A DNA stretch of 64,000 bases from Streptomyces solicavernae (GTDB lineage Bacteria; Actinomycetota; Actinomycetes; Streptomycetales; Streptomycetaceae), in contig NZ_JASCIR010000006.1 in assembly GCF_029968095.1 (NCBI RefSeq), positions 124,001 to 188,000 of the forward strand. Reading direction: 5' to 3'. Within the stretch, counting starts at the first letter, position 1. Every line of letters starts with the position of its first letter. The notes under the pieces are model-generated. The model saw nothing but the letters and a program-made list of their open reading frames with translations. It searched no databases and was not told the DNA's origin. Positions 42,227 through 51,843 of the stretch are shown one piece after another. The position numbers and the translations under genes were made by a program.

Positions 42227-43018
42227 GTGCTGACTGTGACCACTGTGAACGTGAACGGGCTGCGTGCCGCCGCCAAGAAGGGCTTCGTGGAGTGGCTGGC
42301 CGCGACCGACGCCGACGCCGTGTGCCTGCAGGAGGTGCGGGCCGAGGAGGCGCAGCTGCCGGAGCCGGTGCGCGCGCCGGAGGGCTGGCACGTGGTGCAC
42401 GCGCCCGCCGCGGCCAAGGGGCGCGCGGGCGTCTCGCTCTACACGCGGCGCGAGCCGGACCGGGTGCGGATCGGCTGGGGCTCGGCGGAGTTCGACGCCG
42501 CCGGGCGGTACGTCGAGGTGGATCTGCCGGGCGTGACGGTGGCGAGCCTGTACCTGCCCTCGGGTGAGGTCGGCACGGAGCGGCAGGACGAGAAGGAGCG
42601 GTTCATGGCCGAATTCCTCGTCCACCTGCGGGAGTTGAAGCAGAAGGCCGCCGCCGACGGGCGCGAGGTCGTGGTCTGCGGCGACTGGAACATCGCCCAC
42701 CGCGAGGCGGACCTCAAGAACTGGAAGGGCAACAAGAAGAACGCCGGGTTCCTGCCCGAGGAGCGGGCCTGGCTGGACGAGGTCCTGGAGGACTACGTCG
42801 ACGTCGTGCGCGAGCTGCACCCGGACGTCGAGGGACCGTACTCCTGGTGGTCGTACCGGGGGCGGGCTTTTGACAATGACACGGGCTGGCGGATCGACTG
42901 CCAGATGGCGACCCCGGGCCTCGCGGGCAAGGCGGTCAAGGCGTATGTGGAGCGGGCCGCCACGCATGCCGAGCGGTGGAGTGACCACGCGCCGGTGACG
43001 GTGGTCTACGGCCTGTAG
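42227..43018 (+). CDS. xthA: Exodeoxyribonuclease III
   Basis: The 263-residue AP endonuclease/exonuclease has VTTVNVNGLRAAAKKGF, LQEVR (metal-binding Glu), GDWNIAH and RIDCQMATP and ends SDHAPVTV, the His-Asp pair of the active site. It repairs abasic sites. GTG 42227 is chosen over 42206 because the conserved fold begins there and a TAnnnT box lies six bases upstream. Confidence 0.92.
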   Translation: MLTVTTVNVNGLRAAAKKGFVEWLAATDADAVCLQEVRAEEAQLPEPVRAPEGWHVVHAPAAAKGRAGVSLYTRREPDRVRIGWGSAEFDAAGRYVEVDLPGVTVASLYLPSGEVGTERQDEKERFMAEFLVHLRELKQKAAADGREVVVCGDWNIAHREADLKNWKGNKKNAGFLPEERAWLDEVLEDYVDVVRELHPDVEGPYSWWSYRGRAFDNDTGWRIDCQMATPGLAGKAVKAYVERAATHAERWSDHAPVTVVYGL

Positions 43019-43040
43019 GCCCTGCTGGGCGCCCCCGGTC

Positions 43041-43694
43041 TCAGGGCGCGCCGAGCCGGCGGTCCATGGCGAGGGAGAGTTCCGCCTCCACGACCGCCTT
43101 GGCGAGCGGGCGCAGCTTCCCGGGGTCGGACTCGGGGGCGTGGCTGTGCAGGATGTCCAGGAACAACTCGGCCATGGCGTCGGCGTGTTCGCGCACCCGG
43201 CGGCCGGCCGACAGGACCTCGGCGAGGGGCACGCCTTCGTGTACGAGGGCGGCCGAGACGTCGAGCAGGCGGCGGCTGATGTGCACGATCTCGTCGCCGT
43301 CGGTGCCGATGTAGCCGAGGTCGAGGGCCGCCTGGAGGTTCTCCGTGGTGACCTCGCCCTCGAAGTAGTCGGCCAGCTCCTCGGGGGTGAGGCGGACCGG
43401 GGTCTCCTCGGTGGGGGCGCCGGCCAGGCCGAGGATCTCGCCGACGTCGCGGCCCGACTCGAAGGCGTCGGTGAGGTCGGCGATGGCGTTGAGGGTGTGG
43501 CCGCGTTCCAGGAGTGCGGTGATCGTGCGCAGGCGGGCCAGGTGGTGCTCGTCGTACCAGGCGATGCGGCCCTCGCGGCGGGGCGGCGGGAGCAGCTTGC
43601 GCTCGCGGTAGAAGCGCAGGGTGCGCACGGTGATGCCGGCCTCGGCGGCCAGCTCGTTCATGCGGTACTCGCGGGTCTCCGGTTCTTCGGGCAC
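43041..43694 (-). CDS. MerR-family regulator
   Basis: The 217-residue protein has a MerR winged helix-turn-helix at the N-terminus (RMNELAAEAGITVRTLRFYRERKLLPPPRREGRIAWYDEHHLARL) and a longer C-terminal helical domain without Cys ligands, so it is not a metal sensor of the MerR/CueR kind. It is divergent from the monooxygenase operon at 43952 across a 257-bp spacer filled partly by repeats, and is a good candidate regulator of that operon. Confidence 0.9.
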   Translation of the reverse strand: MPEEPETREYRMNELAAEAGITVRTLRFYRERKLLPPPRREGRIAWYDEHHLARLRTITALLERGHTLNAIADLTDAFESGRDVGEILGLAGAPTEETPVRLTPEELADYFEGEVTTENLQAALDLGYIGTDGDEIVHISRRLLDVSAALVHEGVPLAEVLSAGRRVREHADAMAELFLDILHSHAPESDPGKLRPLAKAVVEAELSLAMDRRLGAP

Positions 43695-43736
43695 GACTCG
43701 ACCCTATGTCAGCGGCACCGTCCGACGGGATGCCGT

Positions 43737-43827
43737 ACGGACCGGTGTACGGGGGCGGTGCAACGGACCGGTGTACGGGGCCGGTGTACGGACCGGTGTG
43801 CGGGGCCGGTGTACGGGCCGGTGTGCG
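43737..43827. repeat. About 25-bp tandem repeat between MerR and monooxygenase genes
   Basis: Three and a half units starting ACGGACCGGTGTACGGGG (43737, 43763, 43788, 43813) vary slightly in length (26, 25, 25). Each contains an ACCGGT palindrome. Confidence 0.85.
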
Positions 43828-43951
43828 AACAGGCGGGCGTACCGCCAGTAACTTCTTCCGTTCAACCCCTACCCATGAGTAAGGGGCTGCTCTAGTCTCC
43901 CCATTGCGCCAGTAATCACTGGCATAGTCGTGGAGTGCGGGAGGCGGCGGC

Positions 43952-45499
43952 ATGGCCGAGCAGGAGGAGCGCGAGCACGTGCGGGTGGCGGTGATCGGGT
44001 CGGGGTTCGGCGGGCTCGGTGCCGCCGTCCGGCTGCGCCGCGAGGGCATCACCGATTTCGTCGTCCTGGAGCGGGCCGACTCCGTGGGCGGCACGTGGCG
44101 GGACAACAGCTATCCGGGGTGCGCCTGCGACGTGCCCTCGCACCTGTACTCCTTCTCCTTCGCGCCCAACCCCGACTGGCCGCGCGCCTTCTCCGGGCAG
44201 GAGCACATCCGGGCGTACCTGGAACACGTCACGGACGTCTTCCGGCTGCGGCCGCACATCCGCTTCAACTCCGAGGTGACGCAGCTGCGCTGGGACGCCG
44301 GCGAGCTGCGCTGGGAGATCGAGACGGTACGCGGACGCCTCACCGCCGACGTCGTCGTCTCGGCGGCCGGGCCGCTCTCCGACCCGAAGACGCCGGACAT
44401 CCCCGGCCTCGACTCCTTCGACGGCAAGGTCTTCCACTCGGCCCGCTGGGACCACGACTACGACCTGCGCGGCAGGCGCGTCGCCATGATCGGCACCGGC
44501 GCCTCGGCCATCCAGATCGTGCCGGCCATCCAGCGCGAGGTCGGCCACCTCACCCTCTTCCAGCGCACCCCGCCCTGGGTCATGCCGCGGGCCGACCGGG
44601 CCATCAGCGGCGCCGAGCGCTGGCTGCACCGGCAGCTGCCGTTCACCACGCAGGCGCGGCGCGGCGTGCTCTGGGGCATCCGGGAACTCCAGGTGCAGGC
44701 GTTCACCAAGCGCCCGAACGAGCTGGGCCTGGTCGAGTCCCTGGCCAAGGCGAACATGCGGCGCGCGATCAAGGACCCGGCGCTGCGGGCCAAGCTGACG
44801 CCGGACTACCGCATCGGCTGCAAGCGCATCCTGCTGTCCAACACCTACTACCCGGCGCTCGCCCAGCCCAACGTGGACGTCGTCGCGAGCGGCCTCACCG
44901 AGGTGCGGGGCAACACCCTGGTCGCCGCCGACGGCACCGAGACCGAGGTCGACGCGATCATCTTCGGCACCGGGTTCCACGTCACGGACATGCCGATCGC
45001 GGAGCGCGTCATCGGCGCCGAGGGCATCCCGCTCGCCGAGCACTGGAAGGGCGGCGTGCAGTCGATGCGCGGCGCGGCCGTCGACGGCTTCCCCAACTTC
45101 CTGACCGTCATCGGCCCCAACACCGGGCTCGGCAACTCCTCGATGATCCTGATGATCGAGGCCCAGCTGAACTATCTCGCCGACTACATGCGGCAGTTGG
45201 ACGTCCTCGGCGGCGAGGCGGCCCTCGACGCCAGGCCCGCCGCAGTCGCCGCCTGGAACGCGAAGGTCCAGGAGCGGATGAAGCGCACCGTGTGGAACAC
45301 CGGCGGCTGCACCAGCTGGTACCTGGACGAGAACGGCGTCAACACCACCGTCTGGCCCGGCACCACCACCGAGTTCCGGGCCGCCACCAGGCGCGTGGAC
45401 CTCGGCGAGTACGAGGTCGTCCGGGCGCCGAAGCCCGTGGAAGCCCCGGCGGGGAAGGCGAAGCCCGGCCGCAAGAAGAAGGCCGAGGCCGGAGCATGA
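43952..45499 (+). CDS. Flavin-containing (Baeyer-Villiger-type) monooxygenase
   Basis: The 515-residue protein has the FAD Rossmann motif VIGSGFGGLGAAVRLRREGI at residues 11-30 and a second dinucleotide motif (MIGTGASAIQIVP) for NADPH. Between them FDGKVFHSARWDHD fits the Baeyer-Villiger fingerprint FxGxxxHxxxW. Such enzymes convert ketones to esters or oxidise heteroatoms. Its stop overlaps the next gene's ATG, so an ester product could pass to the hydrolase. The C-terminal Lys/Ala tail is low-complexity. Confidence 0.9.
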   Translation: MAEQEEREHVRVAVIGSGFGGLGAAVRLRREGITDFVVLERADSVGGTWRDNSYPGCACDVPSHLYSFSFAPNPDWPRAFSGQEHIRAYLEHVTDVFRLRPHIRFNSEVTQLRWDAGELRWEIETVRGRLTADVVVSAAGPLSDPKTPDIPGLDSFDGKVFHSARWDHDYDLRGRRVAMIGTGASAIQIVPAIQREVGHLTLFQRTPPWVMPRADRAISGAERWLHRQLPFTTQARRGVLWGIRELQVQAFTKRPNELGLVESLAKANMRRAIKDPALRAKLTPDYRIGCKRILLSNTYYPALAQPNVDVVASGLTEVRGNTLVAADGTETEVDAIIFGTGFHVTDMPIAERVIGAEGIPLAEHWKGGVQSMRGAAVDGFPNFLTVIGPNTGLGNSSMILMIEAQLNYLADYMRQLDVLGGEAALDARPAAVAAWNAKVQERMKRTVWNTGGCTSWYLDENGVNTTVWPGTTTEFRAATRRVDLGEYEVVRAPKPVEAPAGKAKPGRKKKAEAGA

Positions 45500-46434
45500 G
45501 CCGACTGATGCACGTCGAGTACGGGCCCTACGCCCCGCCCGCCGCCGCCCGCGAGCTCACCGCGCTCTCCGCGGACGGCTCCCGTATCCACGTCGAGGTG
45601 CACGGCCCTCTCGACGACCCCGCCGCGCCCGCCGTCGTCCTCTCCCACGGCTGGACCTGCTCGACCGCCTTCTGGGCCGCGCAGATACGGGAGCTGGCCC
45701 GCGACCACCGCGTCATCGCGTACGACCAGCGCGGGCACGGGCGCAGTCCCGCCGTGCCCGACGGGTACAGCACCCGGGCGCTCGCCGACGACCTGGAGGC
45801 GGTGCTCTCCGCGACCCTCGCACCCGGCGAGCAGGCCGTGCTCGTGGGGCACTCCATGGGCGGCATGACACTGATGGCCGCCGCGGGCCGGGCGAAGCTG
45901 CGGGAGCACGCGGCCGCCGTACTGCTGTGCAGCACCGGTGGCTGGAACCTCCTCGACGAGGCGACGGTCGTCCCGATGCGCGCGGGCAAGGTGCGCAGGC
46001 GGCTGACGAAGTCCGTGCTCGGCTCGCGGGCCCCGCTCGGGCCGGTCACGCCCGTCGGCAAGAAGGTGCTGAAGTTCGCGACGATGGGTCCCGGCTCCGC
46101 GCCGGACAAGGTCGAGGCCTGCGCGCGGATCGTGCACGCCTGCCCGCGGCGGGTGCGGTACGGCTGGTCGCACGTCCTGGAGACGCTCGATGTGGCCGCC
46201 GAAGTACGGCAGTTGACCGTGCCGGCCGCCGTGCTCGTCGGCGCCGCGGACCGGCTCACGCCCGCCGTGCACTCCCGCACCCTGGCCGCCGTGCTGCCGA
46301 ACTGCGTGGGCCTCACCGAGCTGGCGGGGCTCGGCCACATGACCCCGGTCGAGGCGCCGGAGGCGGTCACCGGGAAGATCCGTGAGCTGGTCGGTACGTA
46401 CGTACGAAGCGAGAAGGTCAGGGAGGGCGCATGA
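45496..46434 (+). CDS. Alpha/beta hydrolase
   Basis: The 312-residue hydrolase has an oxyanion region LSHGWTCS (49-56), the nucleophile elbow GHSMGG with Ser120, and a late Asp/His (GAADRLTP and LGHMTPVEAPEAV). Overlapping ATGA junctions on both sides place it in a three-gene coupled operon between a monooxygenase and a dehydrogenase, so cleaving the monooxygenase's ester is the natural guess. Actual substrate unknown. Confidence 0.87.
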   Translation: MSRLMHVEYGPYAPPAAARELTALSADGSRIHVEVHGPLDDPAAPAVVLSHGWTCSTAFWAAQIRELARDHRVIAYDQRGHGRSPAVPDGYSTRALADDLEAVLSATLAPGEQAVLVGHSMGGMTLMAAAGRAKLREHAAAVLLCSTGGWNLLDEATVVPMRAGKVRRRLTKSVLGSRAPLGPVTPVGKKVLKFATMGPGSAPDKVEACARIVHACPRRVRYGWSHVLETLDVAAEVRQLTVPAAVLVGAADRLTPAVHSRTLAAVLPNCVGLTELAGLGHMTPVEAPEAVTGKIRELVGTYVRSEKVREGA

Positions 46435-47306
46435 GCAAGGTCAGCCTGGAGGGGCAGGTCGCCGTCGTCACCGGTGCGGCGCGCGGCGTGGGGGAGCTGC
46501 TCGCCCGCAAGCTGTCGGCGCGCGGGGCCAAGGTGGCGCTCGTCGGCCTGGAGCCGGACGAGCTGAAGCAGGTCTCGGCGCGGCTGCCCGGCGAGAGCGA
46601 CCACTGGCACGCCGACGTCACCGACCACGAGTCGATGGCGCGGGTCGCGCAGGGGGTCAAGGAGCGGTTCGGGAAGGTCGACATCGTCGTCGCCAACGCC
46701 GGTGTGGCCAGCGGCGGCCCGTTCCTCGACTCCGACCCGGTGGCGTGGCGGCGGGTGATCGAGGTCAATCTGATCGGCTCGGCGGTGACCGGGCGGGCGT
46801 TCCTGCCGGTGCTGATGGAGTCGCGCGGCTATCTGCTGCAGATCGCCTCGCTCGCGGCGCTCACCCCGGCGCCGATGATGAGCGCGTACTGCGCGTCCAA
46901 GTCCGGCGTGGAGGCGTACGCGCACTCGCTGCGCGCCGAGGTCGGCTACAAGGGCGTGAAGGTCGGCGTCGGGTATCTGTCGTGGACCGACACGGACATG
47001 GTGCGCGGGGCGGACCAGAACGACGTGATGCGGGAGTTGCGGCAGCGGCTGCCGTGGCCGTCCAACAAGACGTACCCGCTCGGCCCGGCCGTCGACCGGA
47101 TCGTGACGGGGATCGAGCGGCGCGCTCCGCATGTGTATGCGCAGTGGTGGTTGCGGGGGATGCAGTCCCTGCGGGGGTATCTGCCGGGGATGATCGGTGC
47201 CGTCGGGCAGCGGGAGATGCGGCGGTTCGAGCCGCGGCTCGGGCAGGTGGACAAGGGGCTGGTCGGGGCGGGGGGTGCGGCGGACGACGCTGCCCGTCGG
47301 GGCTGA
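46431..47306 (+). CDS. Short-chain dehydrogenase/reductase
   Basis: The 291-residue SDR has TGAARGVGE (14-22) for NAD(P), NAG at 89-91 and the catalytic Ser140, Tyr153, Lys157 (YCASK). A C-terminal extension of about 60 residues resembles SDRs of the steroid or lipid type. It starts inside the hydrolase stop (ATGA). It may oxidise the alcohol released by the hydrolase or make the ketone used by the monooxygenase. Confidence 0.87.
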   Translation: MSKVSLEGQVAVVTGAARGVGELLARKLSARGAKVALVGLEPDELKQVSARLPGESDHWHADVTDHESMARVAQGVKERFGKVDIVVANAGVASGGPFLDSDPVAWRRVIEVNLIGSAVTGRAFLPVLMESRGYLLQIASLAALTPAPMMSAYCASKSGVEAYAHSLRAEVGYKGVKVGVGYLSWTDTDMVRGADQNDVMRELRQRLPWPSNKTYPLGPAVDRIVTGIERRAPHVYAQWWLRGMQSLRGYLPGMIGAVGQREMRRFEPRLGQVDKGLVGAGGAADDAARRG

Positions 47307-47369
47307 GGGCGCCCCACAGCGGGCACAGCGGCCACCAAGCGGCGGCACCGCAGGTGCACGTACGACGAA

Positions 47370-47401
47370 AGTGCGCCCGTACTCGAAAGTACGGGCGCAC
47401 T
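47370..47401. terminator. Perfect 14-bp hairpin, bidirectional terminator
   Basis: AGTGCGCCCGTACT pairs fully with its complement across a CGAA tetraloop, between convergent genes. Confidence 0.9.
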
Positions 47402-47422
47402 CTCACGTTCCTGTCGCGAGCG

Positions 47423-47692
47423 TCAGGACTCGTAGTCCTGGTCGAACCGGTCCTGCTGTTCCTGCGTCGTGCGCTCGCGTTCGTCGCGGAGGTCCGAGGT
47501 GCGCTCCGAGGCCTGCTCGCGGGTCTGCTGACCGCCCTGCTGCTGCTCCTGCTGCTGGCCGCGCTGCTGCTGCTCCTGCTGGCCGCGCTGTTGCTGCTCC
47601 TGCTGCTGCTCGTCCTGCGAGCCGCCCATCGCTTCCTTGGCCTTGTTGCGGAGCTCTTCGGACTTCTCGTTGAACTGGTCCTTCATGCCCAT
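47423..47692 (-). CDS. Small Gln-rich hydrophilic protein
   Basis: The 89-residue protein starts MKDQFNEKSEELRNKAKEAMGG, which resembles the start of CsbD-like stress proteins. It continues with QQQEQQQRGQ repeats and a charged end (REQASERTSDLRDERERTTQEQQDRFDQDYE). It is probably disordered or coiled-coil. AGGAG lies nine bases before the ATG. Function unknown. Confidence 0.7.
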   Translation of the reverse strand: MGMKDQFNEKSEELRNKAKEAMGGSQDEQQQEQQQRGQQEQQQRGQQQEQQQGGQQTREQASERTSDLRDERERTTQEQQDRFDQDYES

Positions 47693-47793
47693 GTGTTTTC
47701 ACTCCTGAGAGGTAGTGGGGTGGGGCGTGACCCAGCCTGGCACGGGGGAATGAAAGCCGCATTTCGACCCATGGCGCTGTGTGACCGGCCAGG

Positions 47794-50700
47794 TCACAGG
47801 CTCCTCGGCGGCAGCTTCGGCCGCCGCCGGTCCGGTACGTCGGAGTGGTCGGGCGGCGCCGCCGCCGGGTGCCGTTCCAGGAGGTCGAGCGCGAGCCTTA
47901 CGGCGTCGTCGAGTTGGGCGTGCCGGCCCTCGGCCCAGTCGAGCGGGGTGCGCAGCACCTCCAGGTCCGGCTCGACGCCCTTGTTCTCGATGTCCCAGCC
48001 GTACGCGTCGAACCACGCGGCGTTCATCGGCACCGTGATGACCGTGCCGTCGCCGAGCCGGTGCCGTCCGGTCATGCCGACCACGCCGCCCCAGGTGCGC
48101 TGCCCGACCACCGGCCCGAGCCCGAGCAGCTTGAACGCGGCGGTGATCATGTCGCCGTCGGAGGAGGTCGCCTCGTCCGCGAGCGCAACGACCGGGCCGC
48201 GCGGGGCGTTTGAGGCGTACGAGACGGGCTGGGCGTTGCGGGTCAGGTCCCAGCCGAGGATCGTGCGGGTGAGTTTCTCGACCACCAGCTCGCTGATGTG
48301 GCCGCCCGCGTTGCCCCGTACGTCCACGATCAGGGCGGGCCGGGACATCTCCATGCGCAGGTCGCGGTTGAACTGGGCCCAGCCCGAGCCGCCCATGTCC
48401 GGGATGTGCAGATAGCCGCACTTGCCGTGGCTCAACTCCCGTACGACATCCCGGCGTTTGGCCACCCAGTCCTGGTAGCGCAGGGGGCGCTCGTCGACCA
48501 GCGGGACCACCGCCACGCGCCGGGCGTGCCCCTCGCCCTCGGCCGGAACGAAGGTCAGCTCGACCGTCGTACCGCCCGCGCCCGCGAGCAGCGGGTAGGG
48601 GCCGGTCACCGGGTCCACCGGCCGGCCGTCGACATGCGTGAGCACCGCGCCCTCGCGGATGCCGGCGCCGGCGAGCGGCGAGCGGGCCTTGGAGTCGGAG
48701 GACTCGCCGGGCAGGATGCGCTTGACCAGCCAACTCCCGTCCCGGCAGACCAGGTTGGCGCCGAGCAGGCCCTGGGCGCGCTGGTAGTGCGGCGGGCCCT
48801 CGTTCCGCCGCGCGGGCGAGACGTACGCGTGCGACGTGCCCAGCTCGCCGAGGACTTCGCGGAGCAGGTCGGCGAACTCGTCGGGGGACGCGACCCGTTC
48901 GACGAGCGGGCGGTACTGGTCGAGCACCGCGTCCCAGTCGACGCCGCACATGCCGGGGTCCCAGAAGTAGGCGCGGATGATCCGGCCCGCCTCAGCGTAC
49001 GACTGGCGCCACTGGGCCGGCGGGTCGACCTCGTGCAGGATGCGACGCAGGTCGATCCAGACCGTGGAGTCGCCGTCGCCGGGCTCGGTGGCGGGCACGG
49101 CGCGCAGCTCGCCCTCGTCCAGGACGACGAGGCGGCTGCCGTCGCCGCTGACCGCGAACATGTCGAGGTGGTCGACGAGTTCGGTCCTGCGGGCCTTGGC
49201 GATGTTGAAGTGCTCCAGGCTGGGCCGGCCCGAGGTGTCGGTCGGGTTGGCGAAGGTCTCGCCGAGCGCGCCGGAGATCGGCCAGCGCATCCAGACCAGG
49301 CCGCCGCCGCTCACCGGCTGCAGCGCGGAGTACTTGGACGCGGCCACCGGGAACGGCGTGACCCGGTTCTCCAGGCCCTCGGTCTCCACGGTGACGGTGG
49401 TGCTGTCGCCCGCGCTCTCGTCCGGATCGAGCCCGCCCGCCGCGGGCCGCCCGTGCGGCGAGAGCGCGAACGGCGAGGGCGTCGCCGAGGACAGCGGTAC
49501 GAGATAGGGGCGGCAGCCGAGCGGGAAGGAGAGGTCGCCGGTGTGCACGTCGTACACCGGGTCGAAGCCGCGCCAGGACAGGAACGCCAGATAGCGGCCG
49601 TCCCGTGTGAACACCGGATTCTCGTCCTCGAAGCGGCCGTTGGTGACGTCGACGATCGTGCGGTCCTTGATCCGGGCCAGCTTGATCTGGCGCAGGGACC
49701 GGCCGATCCCGGGGTGCGACCAGGCCAGCCAGGCGCCGTCCGGCGAGAACGCGAGGTCGCGCACGGGCCCGTTGATCGACTGGATCAGCTCGGTCACCTC
49801 GCCTCCCCCGGACTCCGTCCGGGAGGTGCCCCCGGGCTCCTCGGCCCCCGCGGCGTCAGCCGCGTCCTCGGACACGGTGAGGAGCAGCAGCCGCCCGTCG
49901 TTGGAGGCGATGGCGAGGCGTTCCCCGTCCGGGTCGGCGACCATCTCCTGCACGATGCCGAGTTCGCCGGAGGCGAGGCGGCGCGGCTCCCGGTCGCCGC
50001 TGGCCCGCGGCAGGTAGGCGATCTCGACCGCGTCCGCGCCGTCCGCGTCGGTGATGTACGCGACCTGGCCGCCCGAGCCGGTCATCTCCGGCAGCCGGAC
50101 CCGTACGCCCGGGGTGTCCGTGATGGTGCGGGCCGGGCCGTCGCGGTGGGTGAGCCAGTACAGGCTGCCGCGGACGACGACCGCGCTGGCCCGGCCCGTC
50201 TCGTCCACGGCGAGCGCGTCCAGGTTGCTGGCGGCCGGGACCTGGTAGACGCGGCGGCCCGCGCGGGGACCGCCGAGGCGGACGTCGAGCCTGCGGGGCT
50301 CGGAGTCGGGGGTCAGCTGGTCCACGATCCACAGCTCGCCCGCGCACTGGTAGACGACCCGCTCGCCGTCGCTGGAGGCGTGCCGGGCGTAGAAGCTGTC
50401 GTGGTCGGTGTGGCGGCGCAGGTCGGAGCCGTCGGGGCGGCAGGAGTAGAGGTTGCCGATGCCCTCGTGGTCGGAGAGGAAGGCGATCCGGCCGCCCACG
50501 AACATCGGGCTGGAGAAGTGCCCCCTCAGGTCCGGCAGCAGCCGCTCGCCGTGCAGCCAGAGCCGTCCGGTGGCGCCGCCGCGGTACCGCTTCCAGGCGG
50601 CCGGCTCGTGCGGGGGCCGCCCGGTGAGCAGCAGGGTGCGGCGCTCCCCGTCGAGCTCGCCGACGGCGATGTCGTCGACCGGGCCCCAGGGCAGCTTGCC

Positions 50701-51096
50701 GCCGGGGGAGCCGTCGGGGTGCACCGAGTAGGCCCAGGTGAAGTACGAGAAGGGCTGGCCGTGCGAGGCGACGGCGAGGACGTCGCCGTCGGGCGACCAG
50801 CCGCACACCTTGGTGTCGGTGTTGCCCCAGTAGGTGAGCCGGGTGGCGGGGCCGCCGGCGACCGGGACGACATGGATCTCCGGGTCGAGGCTGCGCCAGG
50901 TCGTGAACGCGATCCGGGTGCCGTCGGGGGAGAAGCGGGGATGGCCGACCCGGGTGCGGTCCACGGTCAGCCGCCAGGCCCGTTCGGGGACCGCTCCCTC
51001 CTCGGCGATGGGCGCCACCCAGAGATCGTCCTCGGCGGCGAAGCAGAGGGCGGTGCCGTGCAGATGCGGAAAGCGGAGGTATGCGGCGTCTCTCAC
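47794..51096 (-). CDS. Tricorn-type S41 protease
   Basis: The 1,100-residue protein has an N-terminal six-bladed and a second beta-propeller (TolB-like repeats such as HPRFSPDGTRIAF and LAFSPDGAWLAW), a tricorn C1 domain with a PDZ domain (GIREGAVLTHVDGRPV), and an S41 catalytic domain: RGNAGGHISELVVEKL and DEATSSDGDMITAAF, where the Ser before Asp-Gly is the nucleophile. It would degrade peptides released by the proteasome in the cytoplasm. There is no signal peptide. GTG start; weak ribosome site. The spacer between propellers contains a Glu/Gly-rich patch. Confidence 0.9.
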   Translation of the reverse strand: MRDAAYLRFPHLHGTALCFAAEDDLWVAPIAEEGAVPERAWRLTVDRTRVGHPRFSPDGTRIAFTTWRSLDPEIHVVPVAGGPATRLTYWGNTDTKVCGWSPDGDVLAVASHGQPFSYFTWAYSVHPDGSPGGKLPWGPVDDIAVGELDGERRTLLLTGRPPHEPAAWKRYRGGATGRLWLHGERLLPDLRGHFSSPMFVGGRIAFLSDHEGIGNLYSCRPDGSDLRRHTDHDSFYARHASSDGERVVYQCAGELWIVDQLTPDSEPRRLDVRLGGPRAGRRVYQVPAASNLDALAVDETGRASAVVVRGSLYWLTHRDGPARTITDTPGVRVRLPEMTGSGGQVAYITDADGADAVEIAYLPRASGDREPRRLASGELGIVQEMVADPDGERLAIASNDGRLLLLTVSEDAADAAGAEEPGGTSRTESGGGEVTELIQSINGPVRDLAFSPDGAWLAWSHPGIGRSLRQIKLARIKDRTIVDVTNGRFEDENPVFTRDGRYLAFLSWRGFDPVYDVHTGDLSFPLGCRPYLVPLSSATPSPFALSPHGRPAAGGLDPDESAGDSTTVTVETEGLENRVTPFPVAASKYSALQPVSGGGLVWMRWPISGALGETFANPTDTSGRPSLEHFNIAKARRTELVDHLDMFAVSGDGSRLVVLDEGELRAVPATEPGDGDSTVWIDLRRILHEVDPPAQWRQSYAEAGRIIRAYFWDPGMCGVDWDAVLDQYRPLVERVASPDEFADLLREVLGELGTSHAYVSPARRNEGPPHYQRAQGLLGANLVCRDGSWLVKRILPGESSDSKARSPLAGAGIREGAVLTHVDGRPVDPVTGPYPLLAGAGGTTVELTFVPAEGEGHARRVAVVPLVDERPLRYQDWVAKRRDVVRELSHGKCGYLHIPDMGGSGWAQFNRDLRMEMSRPALIVDVRGNAGGHISELVVEKLTRTILGWDLTRNAQPVSYASNAPRGPVVALADEATSSDGDMITAAFKLLGLGPVVGQRTWGGVVGMTGRHRLGDGTVITVPMNAAWFDAYGWDIENKGVEPDLEVLRTPLDWAEGRHAQLDDAVRLALDLLERHPAAAPPDHSDVPDRRRPKLPPRSL

Positions 51097-51202
51097 GTCA
51101 CCATGCTTTTCCCGTACGAAGGGGGCGGCAACCTGAGACTCGGCACCCGGCGCGGTTCATTGGTGAGCCCCGGCCTCACAGGGGGCCTTCGGGAGGCGCT
51201 CC

Positions 51203-51586
<384 letters not shown>

Positions 51587-51743
51587 CGCTGCTCCTTCGG
51601 CTCACGGCACCCGAACGAACGCCGTATTTGCTGCGTTACATGCCTAATGTCCCATATTTTTCGGTGGTTGCTCCAGGGGGTCCGGGCGTCGCGCCGGTCA
51701 CATCGCGCCGAGCGCGGGGGTCTTGCTGACCTCTTGGAGCTTT

Positions 51744-51758
51744 TGCAACCCCTTTGCA
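51744..51758. promoter_or_regulatory. Nur box upstream of the nickel/cobalt transporter
   Basis: TGCAA-cccct-TTGCA is a perfect inverted repeat with the five-base spacer of the Streptomyces Nur (nickel uptake regulator, Fur family) box as I recall it. It lies 86 bases upstream of the transporter start codon. The remainder of the 257-bp spacer (51587-51843) holds no gene I can see. Confidence 0.75.
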
Positions 51759-51843
51759 GGAAGGCCCCTATCATCGGACGGTCGAACGGCCGGGACCCGC
51801 GGGTGTCCGGCCGAGCAGCCCACCGGTCAGCAGCGGAGTCGCC

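Noticed and set aside
51590..51843. Cobalamin riboswitch upstream of the ECF transporter
   Set aside because: No B12-box-like conserved core is visible and the spacer is short; the Nur box explains control better.
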